Of a stretch of DNA of 38,547 nt, positions 11,445 to 23,738 are shown piece by piece; position 1 is the stretch's first letter; each line of letters opens with the position of its first letter. Source of the stretch: Apostichopus parvimensis (taxonomy: Eukaryota; Echinodermata; Holothuroidea; Aspidochirotida; Stichopodidae); contig KN894922.1 in the NCBI GenBank assembly GCA_000934455.1, positions 9,424 to 47,970 of the forward strand. Reading direction: 5' to 3'. The notes beneath the pieces are model-generated. The model had not been told where the DNA came from. It ran no database searches and worked only from the letters and a program-made list of their open reading frames with translations. Position numbers and translations under genes: made by a program.

Positions 11445-14400
11445 TATACAAGGTTCACTCTCAATTGATACTTTACAGTACTCTCTGAAAGTAGATATTA
11501 TTCCGCGCAATCTATCTATCTACTGCAGTTATTATATAGATTGGGACAATTAAAACTGCTTTGTCTAATTTGTAACTAGATACTCTGTTTTGCTTTCTTT
11601 CATCTCCTCTTTCTTCAGACTCCTATGAAAAACATTGTCCAAATCACTCTAATAGGCAGTAGAAATAATGAAAATAGCTGCAACTCCCATCAAAGATTTA
11701 CTATTTGATAAGTTATTTTTGCTCAATTCTAGTTATGAATAAACACTATCTAATCATGCACATTGATGATGTGATGGGAGTGACTGCCTAATTTTCTCTT
11801 ATGTTATCCCTTTTGTTTTTCCAACCTTCGTTTCAAGGACACTGAGCACAGATTTGTAGCCTAAGGCTATTTTTTCAAATAACTTATTGTCTTTTTTGAA
11901 AAGAGGAACTCCAAATTATTCAAATGCTATATGTGGGCTTGTAATAAGGAGGTTAACTTATTGAGGGCTAAACTATGAAATGTGGATGAGTGCAGCATTC
12001 CACAGTTTGCACATATTTAATGAGCTTCCTAGATTTATCAAAACTTCAAATGCGTATATCTTGGAAACCACAGGAGGTTTTCGAAAAATTTCAACAGATT
12101 TTTAATGAGACTATCACACGCAAAACAGATGAATATGGGGCAATTTAGCTAGGTGTCTGTAGTGTTTTAAGGACACTTTACCAGGGGGCTCCAAAACATA
12201 GGGAATACAATGCCTGACCTATCGCGTTACTAGTAATATGGTTAAATTGTTACACAACTTACAGTATATGGAGAGATATATAGTAGTACAGAACATTCAA
12301 TTCACTCAGTATGTTTAATACCTTTTCATTTTGTTTCTTAAATTAAGAAACTTTGTACATGAAAATATAGTGCATACTGCTAAATTCAAAATGTGGACAT
12401 AAAACGACTCCCTAGAACCCGCAAGGTAGCTAAGATCATATTTATCCATGTTCTGTTACTGTCATTACTAAGATTGCATTCAACTTAAAAGAGCACCGAT
12501 GTGAAACATGTTAACTATTGTAAGTACTGTGCAGTGTGTATTCAAGTACTGTAGGTATTGAAGTACATGCTTGAAATGTGCTTTTCTATTGTATTGCTTA
12601 AAAGTTTAATACGTGTAATTTATTGAGTATTACCTTAAACTACCCATGAAAAAAGGTATAATTACTTTACAACAGCAAAAAATTTACAAAAGAATGAAAA
12701 GAAAAAAATTATAGATGCAAAGTGAAAGTAAAATTAGTAAGTTGAGTTTGTCATATTTAACATTTCAAGCAAACTAAAATTATGAGACTATATGCTCTAC
12801 AAATTATTCATAATTTACACTCCATCAGATCAAATGAAATTGGATTGGATTTAAAGCCATTCGTCACCAATTTCATTTTCGACAATCTTCATAGAACTGA
12901 AGATTTATTTTACACCTAAAAATAGGCTCACTATACTGTCATTGCACTTGTCCACAGTACTGTACATAAGGCTTACATTTTAATGCAGTTACAGGTATCC
13001 AGCCTTGATAAATAGGAGTTTTAAGTTTTTTAAGAGTATTTATATTATTTTCCTTATCAATATAAAAATGTAAGTTTGCTTCTTTTTTTTTCTTCTTTTT
13101 TTTAAATACATGAAACAGGAGGCAAGTGCCCTGTATTACAACTGCACTCCATTGCTTTCAATATAATAATACTAATATAGCATAATTCTTTAGTAAGTAC
13201 TTATCATACTTGATCAAATGGTTATGAAAAGAGGCAAGAATTTTTCTTATGGTTTCGTTGACCTTTTCATTCACTCAGTCTTTATGACTCAAAATGTGGG
13301 TGGGTGGGGGCAGGGGGATCGAGAAGAGGGGTTGAAGTACATCAACAGGAAGTGTGCATTAGATCCCTGGTCATCAGTATGGTGACCCTTCAGTGGTTGA
13401 TATGTTGTGGTCTGGGGATGGATCTACAAGGAGAAGATATTGCCCTCCCATTTGAGAAAAGTTTGTATATGATTTTGTAGTTTTTGAAGCAATTTATGGT
13501 CAAGACCTTTTCTTCCACAAATACAGCCAATTTTAATTTCAACAGAATGTTTTTGGCATCTTGGCAACCCTCCAAATCATTTTGGTAAATACTAAAGAGA
13601 GTCGCGATCCCCACTTTGAGTAATCAGGGCATTAGAGCGCTATTAAGTTTATTTTGCAAATACTACATAAATGGTTTTGCCCCCCTTGATTTGTGGTCCC
13701 TTCCCAATACTAGAATTGCATTTGCCTGCAAATACCCTGTATGGTAGTGTGTGTGGAGTGCTTGCAGTATTAGGAAGAACTTTTCGGTTGTTCCTGGTGG
13801 TATGTTTTGAGCTGACAATACACCAGGGAGTATAGTCATGTAGGTACCTACAAAGTGAAGGCGCGCTTGTGAGCGCCGTGACAGGCTCAGAATAAGTTGC
13901 CTACGCAGCTAGCCTCTGAACTGCAAATGTACAGAGACTATATGGCACTTTAAGTTGCAACGTCCAGTCATGTAGGTATCGTTCACTTGGCAAGTAATGC
14001 CAATATTGTAGCACACACGCCCACTACAATTATAACGCTGTACACTCCGATATATAGTTAAATCTAGGTAAGAAGAAACCTGTTAATAAATACATGATTG
14101 AGGAGCCTCCCATATATGATCAACCAAAGTGCAAAAAGAAAGTTTTTGAGCTGTATAAAGATGAGAAGTAAATTGTGAACTTTAAAACTCACAAATCATC
14201 TATATTAGCATCAGCAAAGCATACAATACATTTCCTTTATTCCACTTGATATATATGGCTACGTACATACGTAAGGCTTAATTTACTTGTTGAAAGGAAA
14301 ACGGGAGTGAGAGAGCGGGAGTGAAGAAAATCAAACTAACGAAAAAAGGGTTCGCCGTTTAAATGATAGAGCAAACAACTGTGTCACATTTCTTGTTAGA

Positions 14401-15907
14401 ATGACATGACAGATCTATGAAATATTACACAGCTGAAGGACAGTAAGAAATATGTTTATACATTAACCAAGAAGACCAACATCAGCAATTTAAAGACATC
14501 GGAACTGAAAGTAGGTGAGGTAATGATAATGATGGGTAATTATGTCAATTCTAACCTACATCTAAAAAATGAAGAGAAAATTGAGGATTTTAATATACTT
14601 CAGAACTAAATTTAGCAAGGTGCAGCCATGTTCTTGGTCTTCGTGTAATTGTAAAAGTACATCATCAAACCTAAGCTGCTCATTTAAGAAATGGGAAAAA
14701 AGGAATAAATGTTAGGAGCTCTTTTATCAAAGTTTAGAAATTTTGATAGCAGTGATTAAACAACTACTGGAGGGGGAAAAAACATGATCAAAAGTGGCTT
14801 ATTTGTTCTTCTTTTCCCTTTTTTTCACTTTCTTTAGTATCGGTACACACATGTATGTACAGTAAATATAACACCCAGCTTTTGAATAACTGAGTACCAG
14901 TCGATCCATGACCCGTGTCTAAATTGATTTTGTGAAGACCACAGAATGTTATCAATCACCTGGGTGAAAATGCTAAAGTTAAGAATGATTTTGTCCTTGG
15001 GAAGGGGCATGGGATAGGGACTTAGGGGAGGGCCTAAAAGAAGAATATTTTACTGTTATTCATGCATGTAAAATCATGCTGTACAGATGTATACAGTAAG
15101 AAAGCAATTAACAGAAAATATTTCCTACTGAAAATAACACATCGCAATTAACATACAAGTTATATGTTACAATCATACACACTACGGTACTGTAACACAC
15201 TTTGAAATATATCTAAGATGCTGAAGGTGTCCTGAAACCCTACAGTACATATAAGTGTCTTCTAAATATACTGTAGACATTATAGACAGACAGTAATTTG
15301 TCACAGTAATGTATAAGAGCCAATTAAGGAATGAACAATGTGTTAAACTTGTGTTAAGTGTTCATTGTCAAGACGCTGTCAAATAAATGCTGATTCATAT
15401 AATATTCATACTGTGCCAAAGTCATAAATATCCCGTGAGACTTTCACATCAAATTATTAATGACCAATTATACCAAACCCTCATTTCACAGACAAAAACA
15501 TCAGTTATGAACAGGAAATAAATGCCCTTTCCCATTTTGTACATAATGGCTGAGCTCTTTGAGCACTAATGCCACTGTACTGTACACACTTCTCCATTGA
15601 ACTTTGATGCACAGTACTGTTCATAAGTCATTTGACATCTACCATCATAATTTTCAATTCTATTCAATTTATTTCTTCCAACATCAAGCATATCACAGAT
15701 ACATCAAATATAAATAAAGGATATGTTACAAGTTTTCTGAGGCAAACAAAACAAACACTTATATAGCTAATTGATGGGTAGGGGTGCCAGAAATAAGCAG
15801 AGCTTTTTAAGTCTTTCACCTTAAGGAGAGAAATGGCAATGTACCAGTAACAAAAGACAAAAACAACAAACAAACAGAGTGCTAGTAACATGTTATACTA
15901 CATATCA

Positions 15908-15997
15908 AGTTTTGTGTTACATCTGAGGAACTGACCCAATGGTCAGTACATATTAGACTTATTAGTCCAGTCACTTTAATTGATGAACTGTAACTGA
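15908..15997 (+). repeat. Diverged direct repeat, copy 1
   Basis: agttttgtgttacatctgag, gaactgacccaatgg and gtccagtcactttaattgat align with 16464-16552 in the same orientation. Confidence 0.6.
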
Positions 15998-16463
15998 TAA
16001 AAGTTAAACTTTAATCAATATATTGCTGCACAACACTCAAGAAGGTATTAAAGTAGTAATTGAAATTAATCCTGATCCCTACAGTTTTCTCTACCTTTAA
16101 TCCAGTATCCAAAATGATAAATTAAAGGATGATTTTAGGAGACCTTTAGTCTTGATATGTTATAGTCAAAACAAATTTCAAAAAAATGAAAAAAATTGTT
16201 TCTATATAGCTATCCAGTTTACAAGATATTTACCTTTAAATATACTAAATTAATCTCTGGAGTGCTCCTTTAAGGCTAAATTGATGATGACATCCACAAA
16301 TGTTAATAGTCCATTGTTTTCTAAGAATTCACCCAAAATACGTTCTTTTATCTTCTACATATAAACTACAGAGCAGCACCCTTGGATAACAACCTTTGTC
16401 TGTGACAAGTTTGAATGCAATAAAAACGTGTTATTTGAGTCCATAAAATTGTTTTGTTTCCAC

Positions 16464-16552
16464 ATTGAGTTTTGTGTGGCATCTGAGGAACTGCCCTACT
16501 GGATTGCATGTATGGACTTTATACAGCAGTCCGGTCACTGCAATTGATGAAC
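16464..16552 (+). repeat. Diverged direct repeat, copy 2
   Basis: gagttttgtgtggcatctga, ggaactgccctactgg and agtccggtcactgcaattga. About 555 bp from copy 1. Confidence 0.6.
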
Positions 16553-18422
16553 ATCACCTCTTTAAAGGATCATCTCTAAAAACTCAAGTGTTATGAAATT
16601 ATAACCTGGGTTGATAGCAGCATATTGGAATGAGCTCTACAGCAAAACAAAACTAATTCCATCATTTAATATGTATAGTTATATCCTCTTCGAGTAATGT
16701 AACTCAAAAGAGTGTCGATTACAAGTTTATTTGTTTAAATATAAGTACGGTACTGCAGAACCTGTACCAGCCAAATAATAACAACATTATCAAAACATTA
16801 TTGATAAATATTGAACACTGATTGTAAACTTCAGTCAAAACACAACAACAATGAGCAAAACACGTTGTCCTCCTGTGTTCAAAATGTAGTAGAAATTGTA
16901 GAACGTAGGCCTATTCATTTCTAAATTCGAGGTCATCGCTGTTAGACAATGTTAAAACTGATAAGTGAACGTGACCAGTATTCCAAACACGTTTTCCATA
17001 GTCCCCTTGCACTGTTTGATCTGTGAGGTCTTCCATGCCTGTTCTCCGCTACGGTGACTTTAATTACGTTGTTTGTACAGTATATTAGCACCGTATATCA
17101 GCATGCACAGATTGATTGATTGATTTTAATTGAAATACCAGATATTGGAAGATCTGGATACAATCACTAATACATACAGTATGAAGCTTTATAACTACAC
17201 AGACACTGCTACTGTATAGTAATAATAATGCGCCTTTTTGTACATTGCAGTGAGTGTGCTGTGCATGCCACACTACAATACAATAGGTGTGATGATGATC
17301 AGTCTAATTTACTATTTTAACCTTTATTACCTCTTAACTATGTTGTTACATCCTATTTATCAATATGTATGTACTATTTATTCTAGAGTTTTTATTTAAC
17401 TTAAAACTTGAATAACATGTACAGTATAGGCTTTTGTAGTGTAAATTCACCAGGCAATGTTGAACCTTCGAAAGATACGTAATATTATATTGAGTAAGGT
17501 CCAGCGGTATACCGATATATTTGAATAAAGTTGGTACTGCGAACATGATCATACCAACGGTAGTGCCTTCCTCATGTACAGAAACACCGGTTTTCTCAAA
17601 TGTAAACATGCACATAGTACATACCACACAGCTTTCACTGCTGGAAACCTGTCACTTGTTTATTTATTTATTTATTTTTTCGCGCCTTCTCAGAGCGGTT
17701 CTTGGGGGTTGGAACAGGGAGAGAAATTCAAGAAGTATACAACATAACAGCCCCCCCCCCCCTTCTAATAGTGACAAAAGTTCATAATAACCAATCACAT
17801 CATTCACAGTTCATTTGTTAAACGCTCTCTAAACGTTTTTAGATGCGCTATGTTTGGAAATGTCCATTTCTATTAAACTTTGGGGAGGGCAGAACTTCCG
17901 CGGCTAGATAAATGACAGGTTTGTAACATGAACACCTGTTTTGCTAACCAGTGTCTACGGGGTCAAGCCCAAGGAATCAATGACCTCGATTTGTCACTGT
18001 GGTTGCTCGTCTTGGAAGGCCCCAACAGAAACACTGTTTTAAGACGAATACAACTTTGAAGGACACAACGGTACTTTTACAGTGAAAATTGTGAACAAAT
18101 TAGTAAACTGTAGGTAGGTGAGTAGAATGTGGAAAACAAAATATCTTGCATGATAATGATAAAAAACCTGCCTCATCTGTGGATTGTCGGGTACACACAG
18201 CCAATAACATGCATCCATCTGTATTTTAAAATGTCCTTGCCTCTATAGTTAATATTTAGATCAAATACCGAAATCAGAGCATTACTTAAAAGCTTTCAGA
18301 GTTTTATGGTAGAGTATTTGAATTGGGAGGAACCCAAAAGCAGTGTTAAGGAACATATTAGCAAAGTATCTCCCTTACAGTACATTGATCAAACTTACAT
18401 TGATGAAACTGTACATTTTCTT

Positions 18423-18590
18423 AACGTAAAAATGATACTGTAGCATGAAAGCTTAAGATATGGTTGACCAGTGTTGGAAGATGAGATCACACAGCCAATT
18501 ATAGAAACATAAAAATGATAGCACGGACGCATAAGACATAGTTGACCAGTGTCGCAAGATGAAATGATACAGCCACTTACAGAAACGTCC
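18423..18590 (+). repeat. 83-bp tandem duplication
   Basis: Copies begin aacgtaaaaatgatactgta (18423) and aacataaaaatgatagcacg (18506). Both contain ttgaccagtgt and an acagcca end. A minus-strand open frame (18395-18592) passes through both copies with a 28-residue internal repeat, but it has no recognisable identity and is probably incidental. Confidence 0.7.
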
Positions 18591-19969
18591 ACAAATTTAG
18601 TTATTTTGACAAAAAAAGGAAAACCTTTATGTTAGAAGAACACTCAGACCTTGGCTAGAATCTTGCATTCAAGATACAGGATTCTACCTAACCCTTACTA
18701 CAGATGTTACAAGTGCAATTTTGTTTTGAGTAATAAGCAATTGGTTTGATTAAATTTTTTGTTGGAAATTGGCAACCAAAAGCAAAAATCCTGCTTTGAA
18801 AAAAATATGAAGCCTCCACAGATTTTCCTCCAAATCCATATATACTGTATGTTTCAAACACACGCTGTTGGAAACCTTGAATAGTTTGCCTGGGGTTTGA
18901 TAGCAATAGTGAAATTAATGCAGGCATGTCTAAGTTTACTGTATATTCTCATGGAAACTACGACCTCCTCATTGAAAATGATGCATTTATGTGAAATTTG
19001 TATTAAAGTGGTAGTAAGGGGAATGATTTAATTGAAAAAAAAAACACAGAAAAGCTCTACACAAAGTGGGTAAATTGTAAAGCAAATGGAAAGATGCAAA
19101 ATATAAAGTAGCTTAAATTGTACTGTAGAAAAAATTTGCATTTTATGGTGGTATTTTATATTTTGTAAACTTATTGTTAACTTCAACAGTCCTATGCAAA
19201 ATAAACTTTTTAAACTAAATTATTACACCTCTTCTCTGCTACCAGTTAGTGTTATAGATTGCTTATTTTCTGATCCCCCCCCCCCATTCCTTAGGGATGT
19301 TTTAGATTCATTGACTGCCTTAACTTTTCATCATTTCCCCAAAGGACATACCTAAGTATTTGGTATTTGTGGCCAAATATTAACAGAAATAAACAGACAA
19401 CCTAAGCTAAGTAGTTTTATCTAAATAATGAGGTGCTGAAGAGGTAAATTTTTAGCAAGTGGTACTAGGCTGTAGCATTACTAAATATTGCTGAACATTT
19501 AGAAGGCAACAAGCACCACAATGCAGTAACTCTATTGCTGGACACTTAAATGACAGGTTCAAAAAAACATTCATAAAAACCTGTGAAATATATCTGGTTT
19601 GAAGGAACATTTCATACAAAACTTGAATTCTTGGACTGGGATTTGTGGCAGGTAATACACTCAGTGTCAAGGCCAAGACAAAACACTAGAGTAAAATCCC
19701 TAATACTGCCCAAAAATTCATAACTTTCCCTTTGAAATCCGGTTGGAAATACCCAAAGAACATTTGACATCTGCTCATAATTTCCACGGGATATTTCATA
19801 TTTGACAGCTCATATATTTCATTTGAAAATAATGAAAGTAAGTGTAACTTACACGTGCTAAACAAGGCCAGGGAGTAATGGTGTGTTAAAATTTTGTGTA
19901 GCGGTGTTGAATGTTCTGAACTATGTCTCATGTGAAACATGCTATGGTTATTGTGTACAAAGGATGCAC

Positions 19970-20036
19970 TTGCATAACAGTTTGACCATCTTGCATAGCA
20001 GTTTGCAATGCGATACTGGACAAATTATTCCATTAT
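19970..20036 (-). repeat. Dispersed repeat family B, inverted copy
   Basis: On plus: ttgcataacagtttgaccat, cttgcatagcagtttgcaat, gcgatactggacaaattatt. A clear reverse copy of the 3076 core. Confidence 0.6.
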
Positions 20037-21349
20037 CTCCAACCCATCCAAAACTGTACATTCAGGACTAACTTTAAAGGGTGTGAAGACTCGCACATAA
20101 AGAAACTTCTAATGCCAGTAATCTGACCTAGTTTCGAATGAGTTGTAACAGATTTGTTAGACACCACCATCGATCCCAGAAAATACACACACAGCTTGCT
20201 TGTACAATGATGGACATCTCAGGTCCAGCTAAAGATAACAAGGTATCACGTTTCATTACTGTCTGCATTTTGTAGCGACAAGAGCAAAACTTCACTTGCA
20301 AGCAATGGAAAGTTAACTTTTTCAGAGCGCTGCGCGTTGTTTGGGGCGAGTCTTCAATGCCTTTAAAGACTGGTGCAGATTGCAAATTTCAAACTTGGGT
20401 ACTCCAAAAAAATATACTCATTACGAGGTAAGTCACAATGTAAACACAATGATTCTAGTATGCTGCTAGACAATGCAAACTAGATATACTTTTAATACAC
20501 TGGCCAGAACATAACAAGATACATGTACTAAGGAAGACGCATACATGAGTAAACTTGGTAGAACAATGCCAAACTGTGTTGACTTAGCTGCAGATACTCA
20601 GCAATGCCCCCCCCCCTTCCCCCCTAAGAAAACTACAAGATCATCATACACATGACAGAAACTAGTAAAAGAATCAGACTGAACAGCTGGTTTGCAGATG
20701 TTCCCAATAATGTTAGTATTTCTTGTGTACAGTTAACATTCCATTCGCTATGTAGTTCCTCCAAATAACTTTATCGATATACTGCATCCCTCCTACAGGT
20801 GTTAAACTTTCCCTGCTTACTGTCTTCTACACATAGTAGTACACACCTAGGCTAGCTTTTAATTCATATTTTGGAAGCAACATGTAGCCTAAAAGTTTGA
20901 AGGTGTTTGCCACTCCATCCAACAGCACATTTTGCTATTCCAAAGTGTCAAATAAGCAAATACAAATCATGCATGACATCAGGTGCACCTGTTAAATCTG
21001 GAGGTTTGCTGCTACAGTGCTAGCATTGGCCTAGGCCTTTCATAGCCTAAGCCTAGTTAGCCTAATGTCTAGGGCTACAACTTTACAAGGCTTGAGAAGT
21101 TCAGAAGCGCTTTAATTATAAACTATATGACCTCCTTCAGTTAGTTTTTTGAAGGCCTGTGTTGCAAGGTTAAACTGTCTGTAGGCTGTTTACATAGGGC
21201 ATAGCCTAAGTATGTAACTGTAACATTTCAGTTTAAGTTTTAGTCTGACTTTCTGATTATAACAGTCTTAAGTTACAGGCCTAGGCTAAGTTGTACTAAT
21301 ACTCATAGTATACTGTACAGTAACTAATACTTACACTCATTTACACGAA

Positions 21350-22130
21350 TGTCTGTTATCGCGTTAGGCCTACGGTCCAGCTTCAAAGTTCAACTTCCGA
21401 GCAACTTCAAGATGATGGTTTGTAGCGCATAGGAGTCAGGATAAGCACTTTGTCAATTAATTGAAGTCGTTAGTATGCTGTCCGTCATAATTGTTTCTAA
21501 GGTTAGACCTAAATGCGAATCTGAATTTCTGTTATGCACTATTTCATTCTAACGGTAACTACGCGTATACGGTGTAGACGTATAAATATATGCAGTTACT
21601 AATCATCATCGAACAGACGAACACAACAGTGTGCGAGCTTGTTCCGTATAGAAAATCTACACTGAAACATGTACTTGTCTTGCCTATCTTCGATCAAATT
21701 GGTCACAGAGTTTATGATTGGTCGAACGAAGCAGTGATACCAGACTCTAATTTTCAGTCGTTTATAATATCTGAAAAATAAAAGTGTGATTGCGCAATAT
21801 ATAGTTTCATGATTTTCACCGCGGCATGTATTGTTGATTCGAATTATCAATTCAATCATGATCGGGTCATTCTGTTGAAAGCTTGTTCGATTTAATGCAG
21901 ATGATTATATGGCGTTTAAGATTCAAAAAGTGCTGGACCTTTATTTAATATATGTACAGTTCCGAGAATTAGAAAAGAACTATTTCAATGGAGCCTAACG
22001 TAACAACATAAGTTTTCGGTAAGTTAGGCCTATGATAACGTACTGGCAGTAGTTAAACGAAACTTCGTCCGCACGGCGCATCGTGTAGAGTTATATATGT
22101 TTCTCAATTTGAAAATGCAACACATGATGA
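21350..22130. promoter_or_regulatory. CpG-enriched candidate promoter block between two divergent genes
   Basis: I count by eye roughly 38 CpG dinucleotides in about 780 bp here, against only a few per 300 bp in the flanks. The block includes acgcgt, ccgcgg and gcgcaa words. It lies upstream of the first recognised RPAP2 coding exon (plus strand) and upstream of the GPSM2-like exon (minus strand), so it could be a promoter for RPAP2 alone or a shared bidirectional promoter. A TATA-like TATAAATATA lies at 21581-21590 on the plus strand. No transcription start can be read from sequence alone, and the GPSM2 side is 16 kb away, which makes sharing speculative. Confidence 0.4.
21581..21590 (+). 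promoter_or_regulatory. TATA-box-like sequence in the CpG-enriched block
   Basis: TATAAATATA fits the TATA-box consensus and sits between two CpG-containing segments (acgcgtatacgg just upstream). It would place a plus-strand start near 21610-21620, about 2.1 kb before the first RPAP2 coding exon. TATA-like strings are common by chance in AT-rich DNA, so this is only suggestive. Confidence 0.25.
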
Positions 22131-22793
22131 TCTCGTTCCTGTTTTTGTATTAAACCCAGAAGCGTTTGGCTTCCTGTTCTGTTACACTAAACTTCAAATT
22201 AAACATTTCGGTTTCAATTCTATAGAGTATCAATGTGAATTCTGATGTGTAGATTATTTGTTGTGTAGTCTGCTCAGGACATGTACAGTGATGAATCACA
22301 GCCCACTTTAGCGGAAACCATCTTTCAATCTGACTTTTGGCTGTTTATTGTTCTGGATGAACCAGTCAAAATTTGGTATTTTCACAGCCACACATTCTGT
22401 GAAATATTTCTGGCCTACTTCATTCAAGAGAAAATACTGAACAATGCATCATATTAAATTCACAGTACAATTAAGATGATCAGCATACTATTTATTTAAC
22501 AGAAATTTTGGCAAAATAGAAAAAACACTCATATATCTTAACCAGAATATCCTGTATACTCATACTTTTCTTGTAAACAACATGGCAGGATTTTTTTATA
22601 TATAAATCTAGATATTCTGTTTGTATGTGTGTTTGTGTAAGTAAATGTAGCATTCAGTAAAGCTGGATATATTAAATATTAAAATTCTCAAAGATTCAAT
22701 CAAGGATTTTTTGCTGCTTAAGATAATGAGAGAATATATATTAATCTTGGGACTAACTGTTTTATACCCTTTCTAAATTTCTTTTCTCTGCAG

Positions 22794-22864
22794 AATGCAA
22801 TCCCTGCAGTTTGAATTTTCAACATAATGAGCCCATCGTAGATTTAAACTGATTGCATCAGAAG
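22794..22864 (+). other. Possible 5' untranslated leader exon of RPAP2
   Basis: A pyrimidine-rich tract ending tttctctgcag at 22793 is followed by 71 bases and a usable donor (gaag, then gtactg). An alternative donor with gtaaag lies at 22887. Two short ATGs inside run straight into stops. Read in the frame that would join the next exon, a TAA lies upstream of the junction, so if the segment is an exon it is leader only. Support is splice-site appearance and position alone. Confidence 0.25.
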
Positions 22865-23216
22865 GTACTGGAAGGCTGCCATAAAGGTAAAGTCATGACA
22901 ATATTTTTATAAATGCCGTCAATTTCATCAATATTCTTCTGATGTCGTATCTGTGCTACCTCTTGTTTTGCAACATTACACTTGGATTTGGTCACATATA
23001 CTCATGCACCGTGGTATAGATGAAATGTTCAACAATGGTCTTTAGTAAAGATGTCAGTGAATACTTTCCATGTGAGAGGGTCACTTCTAAAAGTACAATG
23101 CATGTTAGAGATGTGTTAAATTGCTTACAAAGCTGTTAGTATTCCAATATAGTACATTATGTCTTTTGTTAAGAATCAGATTTAAGCATTTTTGTCCCAC
23201 CCATCCCATCCTATAA

Positions 23217-23430
23217 CCAATATATATATATATATAATTGAAAACACAATGAGTTGTAAAATCCAGAAGAGTGAAAAAACTTCCAGCCTCCACCGGGATT
23301 CGAACCCGGGCCTCCCGCTTTATATGCGGACACACAAACCACTAGGCTATGGACGCTGATTGTATGTCCAGAGGTTCGAAACCGGTAAGGAAGGTCATAA
23401 TTCCACTGTAGGCGTTTGTCACCTGTATCG
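23217..23430 (-). mobile_element. Probable tRNA-derived SINE insertion with (TA)n tail
   Basis: The tRNA-like head is followed on the minus strand by T6, then cactcttctggattttacaa, and ends in a TA microsatellite at 23217-23236. The upstream boundary is not defined; I could not find a convincing target duplication. It lies just upstream of RPAP2 coding exon 1. Confidence 0.4.
23286..23356 (-). repeat. tRNA-like sequence (SINE head or tRNA pseudogene) with adjacent T6
   Basis: Reading minus, the 71-nt sequence folds as a tRNA. The acceptor stem GCGTCCA/TGGAGGC pairs at six of seven positions. The anticodon arm is TCCGC-ATATAAA-GCGGG, and the T arm is CCGGG-TTCGAAT-CCCGG. Box A (TAGCCTAGTGG) and box B (GGTTCGAATCC) are intact. 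The D stem is weak and the variable loop is four nt. The implied anticodon ATA would be an odd, intronless Tyr type. T6 (23274-23279 on plus) follows closely, as in a Pol III terminator. A (TA)n tract at 23217-23236 further on suggests a SINE tail. More likely a SINE or pseudogene than a working tRNA. Confidence 0.6.
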
Positions 23431-23570
23431 AACAATACTAGTTCTGTTTTGGTGACATATTTGCCTTACACAGAGATCAAACATGATTCTACCCAACTTG
23501 AAGTCATTTGTGATTCCTAAAGCCGGATCTCGAAAGAGATATTTTGAACAGACTTTTGTTAATTAAATGG

Positions 23571-23590
23571 AGGTATATATATATATATAC
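23571..23590. repeat. (TA)n microsatellite
   Basis: About nine TA units; a second TA run lies 340 bp to the left at the probable SINE tail. Confidence 0.85.
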
Positions 23591-23738
23591 TCTCATTTGT
23601 AATCATGATATGGTGGGGATACCATCTTGTTATCATTTCTTGTGTTAAAAACAGCTATCTGCATTCCACTTTTCCAACTTCTTTCCTGCATTTAGATCAA
23701 GAAGAACTTTAAAGAAGTTAGAACTGGACAATCAGAAC

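Larger units (their letters stand above)
5384..21350. other. Long non-coding stretch, 5' intron and/or flank of the GPSM2-like gene
   Basis: About 16 kb with no exon I can identify by homology on either strand; the longest open frames are under 95 codons and look random. If the GPSM2-like gene has an upstream leader exon, as the family usually does, it is hidden here or in the CpG-enriched block that follows. The visible contents are dispersed repeat copies, a pair of diverged direct repeats near 15.9 and 16.5 kb, a tandem duplication at 18.4 kb, an A-rich run at about 10216-10245, C homopolymers, and the heptamer TACTGTA/TACAGTA at unusually high density. Confidence 0.6.

Noticed and set aside
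13829-13995. Possible small MITE between two cagtcatgtaggta words
   Set aside because: The direct words match, but the inner inverted similarity is only about seven bases, too little to claim an element.
20128-20385. 85-codon minus-strand frame as a possible GPSM2 5' exon
   Set aside because: No similarity to known LGN N-termini and no clear donor in a phase that joins the exon at 5383.
23286-23356. Functional tRNA-Tyr gene
   Set aside because: ATA anticodon, no intron, weak D stem, one acceptor mismatch and a nearby TA tail favour a SINE head or pseudogene.
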